Shown here one piece after another: positions 40,511 to 49,690 of a stretch of 64,000 bases of DNA. The stretch lies in assembly GCF_030410395.1 (NCBI RefSeq), contig NZ_JAUHHF010000001.1, forward strand, positions 472,219 to 536,218, in the 5' to 3' direction. Under the pieces are notes generated by a model, which saw only the letters and a list, made by a program, of their open reading frames with translations, was not told the DNA's origin and made no database searches. Both the position numbers and the translations under genes were made by a program. The DNA is from Zwartia panacis (GTDB lineage: Bacteria > Pseudomonadota > Gammaproteobacteria > Burkholderiales > Burkholderiaceae_B). Position 1 is the first letter of the stretch, and each line of letters begins with the position of its first letter.

Positions 40511-40759
40511 ATGAGCAATAAAGGGCAAACTTTGCAAGATCCCTTCCTGAACGCACTTCGTAAGGAGCACATCCCAGTGTCTATTTATCTGGTGAATGGG
40601 ATCAAACTCCAGGGCCAGGTTGAATCTTTCGACCAGTATGTCGTGTTGCTGCGCAACACTGTCACACAAATGGTTTACAAACACGCGATTTCAACGGTTG
40701 TGCCTGCACGCGCCGTGAGCCTGCCTGTCGATGCCTCGACCGAAGCAGAGGCTGAATAA
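40511..40759 (+). CDS. hfq: RNA chaperone Hfq
   Basis: An Sm-like hexameric chaperone that pairs small RNAs with mRNAs. 82 residues. Sm1 motif [26 protein letters not shown] and Sm2 motif [12 protein letters not shown] are intact, including the QDPFLN proximal-face N-terminus. The tail is short and acidic ([10 protein letters not shown]). GGAG at 40500-40503 precedes the ATG. The 116 bases upstream likely hold a promoter, but no clean hexamer pair was seen. Confidence 0.98.
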   Translation: MSNKGQTLQDPFLNALRKEHIPVSIYLVNGIKLQGQVESFDQYVVLLRNTVTQMVYKHAISTVVPARAVSLPVDASTEAEAE

Positions 40760-40777
40760 GCAACCTGGGATTAACGC

Positions 40778-41884
40778 ATGCGTGCGTTAATCATCAGCGT
40801 TGACCTTGGGTCTCCCGACCATATTGCGCACGCCGAAGAGTTTGCGTTGCTGGCCAAGGGCGCTGGTGCGGAGTTGGTGGCGACACTGACCGCGCGCAGG
40901 CAGCGTCCCGACGCAGCTTACTTCATTGGTTCTGGAAAGGTCCAGGAGGGCGTCCTTCTCTCACAAGAGAGTGGGGCCGAGGTGATCCTTTTTGACCAGC
41001 CCTTATCTCCTGCTCAGCAGCGTAACCTTGAGCGCCAATTCAACCTCAGAGTTGTTGACCGTGTCGCTTTGATTCTGGATATTTTTGCTTTACGGGCAAA
41101 AAGTCACGAAGGCAAACTTCAGGTTGAGCTTGCTCAGCTTCAACATCTTTCTACACGATTGACTCGTCTATGGTCTCACCTTGAGCGCCAGCGCGGTGGC
41201 ATTGGAATGCGCGGGCCGGGTGAGTCCCAGCTTGAGATGGATCGTCGAATGATCGGCGCCAAGGTGAAATTGCTGCGTGAGCGATTGGAACGTGCCCAGC
41301 GCCAGCGCACGACACAGCGGCGCTCTCGGGCGCGTGGGTCAATACTCTCTGTCTCGCTGGTGGGTTACACCAATGCCGGAAAATCAACCTTGTTCAACGC
41401 GATGACGCGTGCCGGAGCGTATGCGGCCGATCAGTTGTTCGCTACGCTCGATACGACAACCCGACGGTTATGGATCGAAGGGGCGGGTCAAATTACCCTT
41501 TCAGATACTGTGGGTTTTATAAGGGATTTGCCACCCACGCTGATCGCTGCTTTCAGGGCGACGCTCGAAGAGGCTACGCAGGCGGATTTGCTCCTGCACG
41601 TCGTCGATGCAGCCAGTCCTCAGCGAGATGAGCAAATCGCCGAGGTTAATAAGGTGTTGGCAGATATTGGTGCGGCTGATATCCCCTGTATTTTGGTCTA
41701 CAACAAAACCGATTTGGCTGGACTGGAATCACGTGTTGAGCGAGATGAACATGGTACGATTTGTCGAGTTTTTTTAAGTGCTCAAAAGCGGTCTGGTCTA
41801 GGCGGTTTGCGTGACGCAATCAGTCAGTTTGCTACTACCTCGGAAAATAATGCGATTTCTTACGAAAATATTCAACCTGAATGA
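40778..41884 (+). CDS. hflX: Ribosome-splitting GTPase HflX
   Basis: A 368-residue GTPase that dissociates stalled 70S ribosomes. The N-terminal HflX domain includes RPDAAYFIGSGKVQE and IILFDQPLSPAQQRNLE-like sequence; a coiled segment RGGIGMRGPGESQLEMDRRMI precedes the G domain with Walker A GYTNAGKSTLFN, DTVGFIRDLP and NKTD. The end overlaps the first 35 bases of hflK. Operon hfq-hflX-hflK-hflC is conserved in proteobacteria. Confidence 0.97.
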   Translation: MRALIISVDLGSPDHIAHAEEFALLAKGAGAELVATLTARRQRPDAAYFIGSGKVQEGVLLSQESGAEVILFDQPLSPAQQRNLERQFNLRVVDRVALILDIFALRAKSHEGKLQVELAQLQHLSTRLTRLWSHLERQRGGIGMRGPGESQLEMDRRMIGAKVKLLRERLERAQRQRTTQRRSRARGSILSVSLVGYTNAGKSTLFNAMTRAGAYAADQLFATLDTTTRRLWIEGAGQITLSDTVGFIRDLPPTLIAAFRATLEEATQADLLLHVVDAASPQRDEQIAEVNKVLADIGAADIPCILVYNKTDLAGLESRVERDEHGTICRVFLSAQKRSGLGGLRDAISQFATTSENNAISYENIQPE

Positions 41885-43130
41885 TCCCGGCTGGGGTCGA
41901 GGTCAGGGCGGCGGTGGCAACGAGCCCCCGCGTCGTCCTCCGCAAGGTAACGGTCCACCTGATCTTGATCAGGTATGGCGTGACTTCAACAATCGTCTCG
42001 GTGGCTTGTTTGGTGGCAAACGCGGCGGTGGGAAGAGTGGCGGTCCCTTAGGGGGCGGTGGACCGAGCCCCCGCCAGTCCAAAATCGGACTTGGTGTGAT
42101 TGTTGTCGCGGCGTTGGCACTTTGGTTGGCGAGTGGTTTCTTTATCGTCCAAGAAGGCCAGGTTGCCGTGATTACGCAATTTGGTAAATACAAAAGCACA
42201 GCTCAAGCAGGTTTCCAATGGAGAATTCCTGCTCCGATCCAATCGCACGAGATGGTGAACTTGTCCCAGTTGCGCACTTTCGAAGTCGGTTTTCGCGGCA
42301 ATGCGCGTAACCGCGTGCTGCCAGAATCCCTGATGCTGACTGACGACGAGAATATCGTGGATGTGCAGTTTGTGGTTCAGTACAGATTGCGTGCGGATGG
42401 TGCACCGGATTATTTGTTCAAAACCAAGGATCCAGACGAGTCTGTTCGCCAGGTATCTCAATCAGCAATGAGAGAAGTGGTCGGTACGCGCTCGATGGAC
42501 TTTGTCCTGTACGAAGGTCGTACTGCTGTCGCGGCCGAGGTGCAAAAACAAATGCAACAGATTCTGGATCGTTACCAGACCGGTATTCAGGTCAGCAGTG
42601 TTGCGATTCAAAACGTCCAACCGCCCGAGCCTGTTCAGGCTGCTTTTGATGACGCAGTCAAAGCCGGTCAGGATCGCGAACGTCAGATTAACGAAGGCCA
42701 AGCCTACAGAAACCAGATCGTGCCTCTTGCTGCGGGTCAGTCTTCGCGCATGCTCGAACAGGCAGAGGGTTACCGCGCACGGGTGGTGGGTGTTGCAGTC
42801 GGTGATGCGGCGCGCTTTACCAGCGTTCTTGCTGAATACCGCAAGGCGCCTGAAGTGATTCGTGAACGTATGTACCTTGAGACGATGCAGCAGATGTTTG
42901 CCAACGCCAGTAAGATTTTGGTGGACACCTCGGGTTCGAACAACATGCTTTATTTGCCTCTGGACAAAATCACGCAGCAAGCCGCTCAAGGTGCGATGCG
43001 ACCCAATCCTCTGGCCAATACCCCTGTGCAAACGAATGCACCCGCTCCCTTGACGCAGTCCGTGCCTGTCACGCGACCCGCATCCCAAGGGCCTTCAAAC
43101 ACACTGACGCGCGATCGCGGCAGTCGATAA
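41850..43130 (+). CDS. hflK: FtsH protease modulator HflK
   Basis: A 426-residue SPFH/band-7 membrane protein forming the HflKC cage around FtsH. It starts MRFLTKIFNLNDPGWGRG, a strongly conserved beginning, then a Gly/Pro-rich cytoplasmic part, a membrane segment (about residues 82-102, IGLGVIVVAALALWLASG), and a periplasmic SPFH domain with FQWRIPAPIQSHEMVNL. The longer open frame starts at 41811, but ATG 41850 fits the family start. The stop is 16 bases before hflC. Confidence 0.95.
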   Translation: MRFLTKIFNLNDPGWGRGQGGGGNEPPRRPPQGNGPPDLDQVWRDFNNRLGGLFGGKRGGGKSGGPLGGGGPSPRQSKIGLGVIVVAALALWLASGFFIVQEGQVAVITQFGKYKSTAQAGFQWRIPAPIQSHEMVNLSQLRTFEVGFRGNARNRVLPESLMLTDDENIVDVQFVVQYRLRADGAPDYLFKTKDPDESVRQVSQSAMREVVGTRSMDFVLYEGRTAVAAEVQKQMQQILDRYQTGIQVSSVAIQNVQPPEPVQAAFDDAVKAGQDRERQINEGQAYRNQIVPLAAGQSSRMLEQAEGYRARVVGVAVGDAARFTSVLAEYRKAPEVIRERMYLETMQQMFANASKILVDTSGSNNMLYLPLDKITQQAAQGAMRPNPLANTPVQTNAPAPLTQSVPVTRPASQGPSNTLTRDRGSR

Positions 43131-43146
43131 TACAGAGGACAGAATC

Positions 43147-44022
43147 ATGAAAAGATTATTTCCCCTGTTGATCGCCTTGTTCATTGGCGCGGTGGTGTTG
43201 TCATCCTCCGTGTTTATTGTGCGTGAGCGTGACTATGCGCTGGTTTTTGCGCTGGGTGAAGTCAAGAAAATCGTCTCCGAGCCTGGTCTTTATTTCAAGC
43301 TTCCACCGCCTTTCCAAAACGTGGTGACGCTGGACAAACGTTTGCTCACGATTGACCTTCAGGAAGCTGAGCGTATTCAGACATCTGAAAAGAAAAACTT
43401 GTTGATTGACTCGTTCGTGAAGTGGCGGATTGTTGACCCAAGGTTGTATTACGTGACCTTTGGTGGCAATGAGCGCGCTGCGCGTGAGCGTTTACAAGCT
43501 CAGATCAGAGATGCATTGAACGCTTCCGTCAACGTGCGCACGGTCAAGGATGTGGTGTCTCTTGAGCGTGATGTCATCATGACCGAGGTGCTCAATAACG
43601 TTGCCAAGCGTGCCGAGCCCCTTGGCGTCAAGATTGTCGACGTACGTCTCAAACGCATTGAGTTTGCGCCTGAGATTTCGGAGTCTGTCTATAGGCGAAT
43701 GGAGTCTGAGCGTGTTCGCGTTGCGAATGAATTGCGCTCGATTGGTGCTGCAGAAGGTGAGCGTATTCGTGCAGAAGCCGACCGCGAACGCGAGCAGATT
43801 CTCGCCAAGGCACAAGGCCGTGCCGAAGCCATTATGGGTGAGGGCGATGCCGAAGCCGCAGGGCTCTACGCAAAAGCATACGGTGCTGATTTGTCTTTCT
43901 ACAGTTTTTACAAGAGCTTAGAGGGATACCGCGCAGCTTTTGGTAAATCCGGCGATGTTCTGGTTGTGGATCCAAGCTCCGAGTTCTTTAAGTACCTAAA
44001 AAACTCGCAGGGCAAAAAATAA
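43147..44022 (+). CDS. hflC: FtsH protease modulator HflC
   Basis: Partner of HflK, 291 residues. It begins with a membrane anchor (MKRLFPLLIALFIGAVVLSSSVFIV), followed by SPFH (ERDYALVFALGEVKKIVSEPGLYFKLPPPFQNV) and a long helix rich in Arg/Glu/Ala (SEVYRRMESERVRVANELRSIG-like, about 185-245). No typical DUF2065 gene follows, unlike in many Burkholderiales. Confidence 0.97.
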   Translation: MKRLFPLLIALFIGAVVLSSSVFIVRERDYALVFALGEVKKIVSEPGLYFKLPPPFQNVVTLDKRLLTIDLQEAERIQTSEKKNLLIDSFVKWRIVDPRLYYVTFGGNERAARERLQAQIRDALNASVNVRTVKDVVSLERDVIMTEVLNNVAKRAEPLGVKIVDVRLKRIEFAPEISESVYRRMESERVRVANELRSIGAAEGERIRAEADREREQILAKAQGRAEAIMGEGDAEAAGLYAKAYGADLSFYSFYKSLEGYRAAFGKSGDVLVVDPSSEFFKYLKNSQGKK

Positions 44023-44051
44023 TCTGGAAGGTTTTATTGCATTGACTTCTT

Positions 44052-44085
44052 GTCTCCCGGGTGAGGATTCTCTCATTCTGGAGAC
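44052..44085. other. Inverted repeat in the hflC-hisZ gap
   Basis: GTCTCC (44052-44057) and GGAGAC (44080-44085) are perfect inverted arms; a smaller TGAG/CTCA pair lies inside. It is just upstream of a TATAAT box. It could be an RNA stem at the 3' end of the hflC message or an operator. Confidence 0.35.
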
Positions 44086-44106
44086 ATAAAGTTTCCAGAT
44101 AATCTG

Positions 44107-44112
44107 TATAAT
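44107..44112 (+). promoter_or_regulatory. Possible -10 element in the hflC-hisZ gap
   Basis: TATAAT is a consensus -10 hexamer. No convincing -35 lies 16-18 bases upstream. If used, transcription would begin near 44119 and run into the hairpin at 44140-44174. Confidence 0.4.
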
Positions 44113-44139
44113 GTGTTGTAAGCTTTAACGATTGTTCTG

Positions 44140-44174
44140 GCGGCTTGCCGGGCTTACGCCCCAAGCCGCTTTTT
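44140..44174 (+). terminator. Intrinsic terminator or attenuator upstream of hisZ
   Basis: GCGGCTTG (44140-44147) pairs with CAAGCCGC (44162-44169); after a two-base bulge GGGC pairs with GCCC around the loop TTAC. TTTTT follows at 44170-44174. It resembles an intrinsic terminator. It lies 118 bases after hflC and about 100 bases before hisZ, so it may end the hflC message, or attenuate hisZ. Confidence 0.75.
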
Positions 44175-44272
44175 GTTTGGGCATTTGTTTTGTGTTCAAA
44201 CACATAGGTGTTTTGGGTATTCGTTAAAGATAGTTCTTCTTGAACTCAACCTTTTTATATTTTCTTGCAACT

Positions 44273-45436
44273 ATGAAAGGCAATTGGTTGTTGCCAGAAA
44301 GCTTGGCAGATGTTTTGCCAGCAGAGGCACGCCGTATAGAGGATCTACGCCGGCAGCTGCTTGACTTGTTCCGTACTTACGGCTTTGAGTTAGTGGCGCC
44401 ACCGTTGGTCGAATACATTGATTCGTTGCTTTCCGGTACCGGAAGCGACTTGAATCTTCGCACCAGCAAACTTGTGGATCAATTATCCGGGCGTACATTG
44501 GGTGTGCGTGCCGATATGACCCCTCAGGTGACTCGGATTGATGCACATTTGCTCAATCGTCCCGGTGTCACCCGCTTGTGTTACTGCGGACCTGTGTTGC
44601 ATGCTCGTCCGGCCGGTTTGTTGTCTAGCCGTGAATTATTGCAAATCGGTGCCGAAATATATGGCCATGCCGGTGTAGAGGCCGATTTGGAAATTATCCG
44701 TCTGGCACTAGAAAGCACTAGGTTGGCGGGTGTGAAGTCTGTTCGTCTGGATTTATGTCACGCAGGTTTGGTTCGCAGCCTGCTTGAAAGTGATCCGCGT
44801 GCACACGCGCGTGCGGATGAAATTATGGCGCTGCTACGCGAAAAGGATCTGCCTGGCTTGAATCTGCTGGCCACCGGTCCAGAGCCTTTGCTAGAGGCGA
44901 CTGTCAGTGCCCTGTGCGCGTTACCTCAGCTTTATGGTGATATTTCCGTCATTGCCCGCGCGCGCAAGGTTCTGCCCGTCGTCGCAGGAGTCACCCAGTC
45001 ACTCGATACGCTTGAGCAGTTGCTTGCTTCGCTTGATGATGTATCCGTGGGTGTCGATCTTGCGGATGTGGGGACTTATGGATATCACTCTGGCGTGACG
45101 TTTTCTGTTTATGCCGAGGGTTGGCATGACTCGATTGTGCAGGGCGGTCGTTATGATGATGTGAGCAGGGCTTTTGGACGTGCGCGTCCCGCGACAGGTT
45201 TTAGTTTGGACCTGCGAAAGCTTGTCGCAGGTTTGGTTCCGGCATTACCTGCCCCGGCCATTCGTGCGCCTTCAGGGCAAGATGTTGCACTTCGTGAAGT
45301 GATGCAAACCCTTCGCCAAAGCGGCAATATCGTTGTACAGGTTTTTCCTGGCGAAGTTGCCACACATGACGAGTTTGTTTTTGATCGCGAGCTCGTTCAG
45401 CGCGACGGTCAATGGGTAGTGCAGCAGGTTCTTTAG
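44273..45436 (+). CDS. hisZ: ATP phosphoribosyltransferase regulatory subunit HisZ
   Basis: A 387-residue paralogue of histidyl-tRNA synthetase that lacks synthetase activity and activates the short form of HisG in the first step of histidine synthesis. The start [27 protein letters not shown] is the family pattern; motif 2 region [17 protein letters not shown] and the [12 protein letters not shown] loop are retained. It is shorter than HisS at 34799 and lacks its C-terminal anticodon domain. The frame opens at TTG 44240, but ATG 44273 is preferred. It implies a short HisG elsewhere in the genome. Confidence 0.95.
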   Translation: MKGNWLLPESLADVLPAEARRIEDLRRQLLDLFRTYGFELVAPPLVEYIDSLLSGTGSDLNLRTSKLVDQLSGRTLGVRADMTPQVTRIDAHLLNRPGVTRLCYCGPVLHARPAGLLSSRELLQIGAEIYGHAGVEADLEIIRLALESTRLAGVKSVRLDLCHAGLVRSLLESDPRAHARADEIMALLREKDLPGLNLLATGPEPLLEATVSALCALPQLYGDISVIARARKVLPVVAGVTQSLDTLEQLLASLDDVSVGVDLADVGTYGYHSGVTFSVYAEGWHDSIVQGGRYDDVSRAFGRARPATGFSLDLRKLVAGLVPALPAPAIRAPSGQDVALREVMQTLRQSGNIVVQVFPGEVATHDEFVFDRELVQRDGQWVVQQVL

Positions 45437-45509
45437 GCTTCGGCGCGTGACGGGTCGTCTCGACTCAAGGCGCGTTCGAAGATATTTATTCTGATACTGA
45501 TTGTTTTGA

Positions 45510-46813
<1,304 letters not shown>

Positions 46814-46814
<1 letters not shown>

Positions 46815-47338
46815 TGTCTAATCCTCAGGCGACTCAGGATATATGGGTAGATTGGGAAACCTATCACCAGCTGATTGAGCGCCTGATTGTTGTGGTCGAC
46901 CAGTCGGGATGGAAGTTCGATCAGATACTTTGTCTGGCTCGAGGTGGTCTAAGAGTCGGTGATGTATTTTCCCGAGTGTTCAAGTTGCCACTTGCGATCT
47001 TGTCGACGAGTAGTTATCGGGAAAATCTTGGTCAGACTCAGGGGGCGCTGGAAATAGCCTCCTTCATCACGATGACTCACGGAACGCTGAACGGACGAGT
47101 TTTGCTTTTGGATGATTTGGTCGATAGTGGGGAGACGCTCATTGGCGTCAAACAGCATCTCTTGAGAACTTATCCGAGCATTGATTCGATCAAGACAGGC
47201 GTGCTTTGGTACAAAACCTGTTCGCAGGTGGCCCCAGACTTTTTTGTTGAAAAGTTGTCAGGTAATCCCTGGATTCATCAGCCTTTTGAGCGTTATGACG
47301 CTTTATCGGCGCAAGATTTGGCCGAAAAAAGGGTTTAA
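46814..47338 (+). CDS. Phosphoribosyltransferase domain protein (xanthine-guanine PRT-like)
   Basis: A 174-residue type I phosphoribosyltransferase. The PRPP-binding loop is VLLLDDLVDSGETLIGVKQH (about residues 96-115), and the N-terminal part has ILCLARGGLRVGDVFSRVF with the arginine-glycine pair seen in Gpt-like enzymes. A purine base as substrate is suggested by coupling to purA (TAATG), but the specificity cannot be read from sequence. No membrane segment. Confidence 0.85.
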
Positions 47339-47342
47339 GTCA

Positions 47343-47370
47343 TTTCAAAATAGCGTATTTATGCTATGAT
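47343..47370 (+). promoter_or_regulatory. Probable promoter of the rpsU-dnaG-rpoD operon
   Basis: TGCTATGAT (47362-47370) is an extended -10 element, with TTTCAA at 47343-47348 as a weak -35 and a 16-base spacer. It lies 50 bases before the rpsU ATG. The placement agrees with the growth-linked promoter of this operon in other proteobacteria. Confidence 0.5.
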
Positions 47371-47419
47371 TTAAGGCTATCTAGTTGTTTAACTGTTTTA
47401 TTTTTTCGTCACGCATCCT

Positions 47420-47632
47420 ATGCCTATCGTTCGTCTGAAAGAAAACGAGCCCTTCGAAGCCGCACTGCGTCGCTTCAAGCGCACAATCGAAAAAACTGGT
47501 CTGTTGACCGAGTTGCGCGCACGCGAGTTTTATGAAAAGCCCACTGCCGAGCGTAAGCGCAAGCAGGCTGCCGCAGTTAAGCGCCACTACAAGCGCATCC
47601 GCAGCCAGCAATTGCCACCGCGCATGTACTAA
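47420..47632 (+). CDS. rpsU: 30S ribosomal protein S21
   Basis: Ribosomal protein bS21, 70 residues, very basic. [25 protein letters not shown] and the C-terminal [14 protein letters not shown] match the family. First gene of the macromolecular synthesis operon with dnaG and rpoD. Confidence 0.98.
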   Translation: MPIVRLKENEPFEAALRRFKRTIEKTGLLTELRAREFYEKPTAERKRKQAAAVKRHYKRIRSQQLPPRMY

Positions 47633-47636
47633 TCCA

Positions 47637-47655
47637 CGGCGCACGCGTTGCGCCG
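47637..47655 (+). terminator. Hairpin between rpsU and dnaG
   Basis: CGGCGCA, loop CGCGT, TGCGCCG form a perfect 7-bp stem 4 bases after the rpsU stop, followed by TTCACG (no T tract). In E. coli a partial terminator sits at this point and makes rpsU far more abundant than dnaG; the placement suggests the same role here. Confidence 0.6.
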
Positions 47656-47674
47656 TTCACGTATGGTTTGAGCG

Positions 47675-49558
47675 TTGATCCCAGATTCCTTTATCCAGGA
47701 TCTTCTAGCCCGAGTCGATGTCGCAGATGTCGTCGGACGATACGTGCAGTTAAAGAAAGGGGGCATTAACCTGCTTGGGTTATGTCCCTTTCATAACGAA
47801 AAATCTCCCTCTTTTACGGTTAGTCCAACCAAACAGTTCTATCACTGTTTCGGATGTGGAGCCCATGGGAGTGCTATTACTTTTCTCATCGAGCACACTG
47901 GAGCAAGCTTTCCAGAAGCGGTTCGAACCCTTGCCAGCACGGTTGGCATGGCAGTCCCCGAGGAAAGCCGTTCTCCCGGTCAAAAAGCCGCTAGTTCACG
48001 TCGGCGCGAGGAAATTTCCCAGCATACGCAGGTACTTGATCTTGCTCAAAAGCACTATTTAGCACAACTACGAGATAGTCCCGCAGCCATTCGTTATTTA
48101 AAAGAACGCGGTCTGACGGGGCTCGTAGCTAAGGAGTTTGGTTTGGGTTGGGCGAGTGCTGATCGCCAGGCATTATCCAAAGTCTTTCCCCGTTACGATG
48201 ATCCTTTGCTGGTCGAGTCCGGTTTGGTCATCGAGTCTGAGGATGGCCGTCGCTACGACCGTTTTCGGGAACGCGTTATGTTTCCGATTAGAAATGTCAA
48301 AGGTGAGATCGTCGGCTTCGGCGGTCGAATTATCGGAAAGGGCGAACCCAAATACCTGAACTCTCCCGAAACACCTGTTTTCTCTAAAGGAAATGAGCTG
48401 TACGGCCTCTACGAGGCGCGCAGCGCAATCCGGTCCGAGGGATGTGTGATTGTGGTTGAGGGTTACATGGATGTTGTGGGTCTTGCGCAGCTAGGGGTGC
48501 GAAACGCTGTCGCAACACTGGGAACTGCAACAACACCTGTCCATATTCAAAAGCTCTTGCGCGCCAGTGACAAAATTATATTTAGTTTTGATGGGGATGG
48601 TGCCGGGCGTCGGGCAGCCTGGCGAGCCTTGCAGGCATCTCTTCCTTTGTTGCGCGATGATATTTCTATCCGGTTTTTATTTCTCCCCGCCGAGCATGAT
48701 CCGGATAGTTATATCCGGAAATTCGGAGAGGAGGCTTTTCGCGCTTGCTTGGCAGAGTCGGATGCGCTTTCTACATTTTTTTTGAACGAGTTGTCGGCGC
48801 GCCATTCCATCGAGGAGCTCGAGGGGAGGTCGGCGCTTGTGCATGAGGCGAAACCATTACTGGCGCAAATCCCAGCCATCGCGCTCAAGGTCCAGTTGCA
48901 GAACGAGTTGGCCAGGTTGGTTCAATTTACGCCTGAAGAGCTCGGGCAGTTGTTGGCCCAAGAGCTGCCTCATAAATTATCCGGGCTCCCTGATCCCAGC
49001 CGGGGGGCGACCGCCGTGACTTCTTCGGCAGAGGTCTCAGGTAACGCTTCCGATCATGGCGCTAGCTATTCAGCGAGCAATCCCAGAGCGGAGCGATCTG
49101 CGCGGACGGTTTCACGGCGTGCGGTTGCGCCGCTTGCACGTCGTTTGTTGCGCTTGCTGTTGACGCATCCCGAACTGGTGGATCAGATGGGGGAGCAGCA
49201 GGTTGAAATCTTGGCGCGTAGTCCTCATCTGGATATGGTGAGGGACTTGATTGTTTTGATTCAGGCCACGGGCGCACGTCATGTCGGGGCATTGATTCAA
49301 GCAGCTGATCCTGGTGCTGATCTCGGTATTTTGCTGGTTTCTGTGGCTGAGGACTTGATGGCTCAGGAACCCTTGCCTAATCCGCAGTCCGAATGGGAGG
49401 ATGCGGTGCGACGCATTGAGATGGATGGTTTAAAGGCTGAGCAACAGGCTCTGATCGGGCAGGGATTAAATAATTTGCAGGCACAGCAAAAATATCAGGA
49501 ACTTTCTCAAAGGATCACCCGTCTAATGAGGGTAATCGAATCAAATAAGTCTACTTGA
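47675..49558 (+). CDS. dnaG: DNA primase
   Basis: Synthesises RNA primers at the replication fork, 627 residues. The zinc finger is CPFHNEKSPSF with FYHCFGCGAHG (about residues 38-66). The TOPRIM core includes VVVEGYMDVVGLAQLGV and FSFDGDGAGRRAA, and the C-terminal helical domain (from about 500) binds DnaB. Start codon is TTG at 47675, since MIPDSFIQDLLARVDVADVVGRY is the family's beginning. A Ser/Ala-rich linker (residues 445-480) precedes the C-terminal domain. Confidence 0.97.
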   Translation: MIPDSFIQDLLARVDVADVVGRYVQLKKGGINLLGLCPFHNEKSPSFTVSPTKQFYHCFGCGAHGSAITFLIEHTGASFPEAVRTLASTVGMAVPEESRSPGQKAASSRRREEISQHTQVLDLAQKHYLAQLRDSPAAIRYLKERGLTGLVAKEFGLGWASADRQALSKVFPRYDDPLLVESGLVIESEDGRRYDRFRERVMFPIRNVKGEIVGFGGRIIGKGEPKYLNSPETPVFSKGNELYGLYEARSAIRSEGCVIVVEGYMDVVGLAQLGVRNAVATLGTATTPVHIQKLLRASDKIIFSFDGDGAGRRAAWRALQASLPLLRDDISIRFLFLPAEHDPDSYIRKFGEEAFRACLAESDALSTFFLNELSARHSIEELEGRSALVHEAKPLLAQIPAIALKVQLQNELARLVQFTPEELGQLLAQELPHKLSGLPDPSRGATAVTSSAEVSGNASDHGASYSASNPRAERSARTVSRRAVAPLARRLLRLLLTHPELVDQMGEQQVEILARSPHLDMVRDLIVLIQATGARHVGALIQAADPGADLGILLVSVAEDLMAQEPLPNPQSEWEDAVRRIEMDGLKAEQQALIGQGLNNLQAQQKYQELSQRITRLMRVIESNKST

Positions 49559-49633
49559 TTCGGTTAAAATCAACGGTTTACGCAGCTCAGGCGTGTGTTT
49601 GATTCAAGCACGGATTGGGCAGGCTCGTGCCTA

Positions 49634-49678
49634 AAGCACTTTTAAAGCAAGCACTTTTCAAGCAAGCACTTTTAAAAT
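49634..49678. repeat. Three 15-bp tandem repeats upstream of rpoD
   Basis: AAGCACTTTTAAAGC, AAGCACTTTTCAAGC and AAGCACTTTTAAAAT follow each other without gaps, differing at few positions. They end 12 bases before the rpoD ATG and just before its ribosome-binding region. The period of 15 is not a coding repeat. Confidence 0.85.
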
Positions 49679-49690
49679 ATAAGAGCGATC

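Noticed and set aside
44040..44272. Riboswitch or T-box before hisZ
   Set aside because: No T-box sequence or known riboswitch core was recognised; only a plain promoter-like box and terminator hairpin can be supported.
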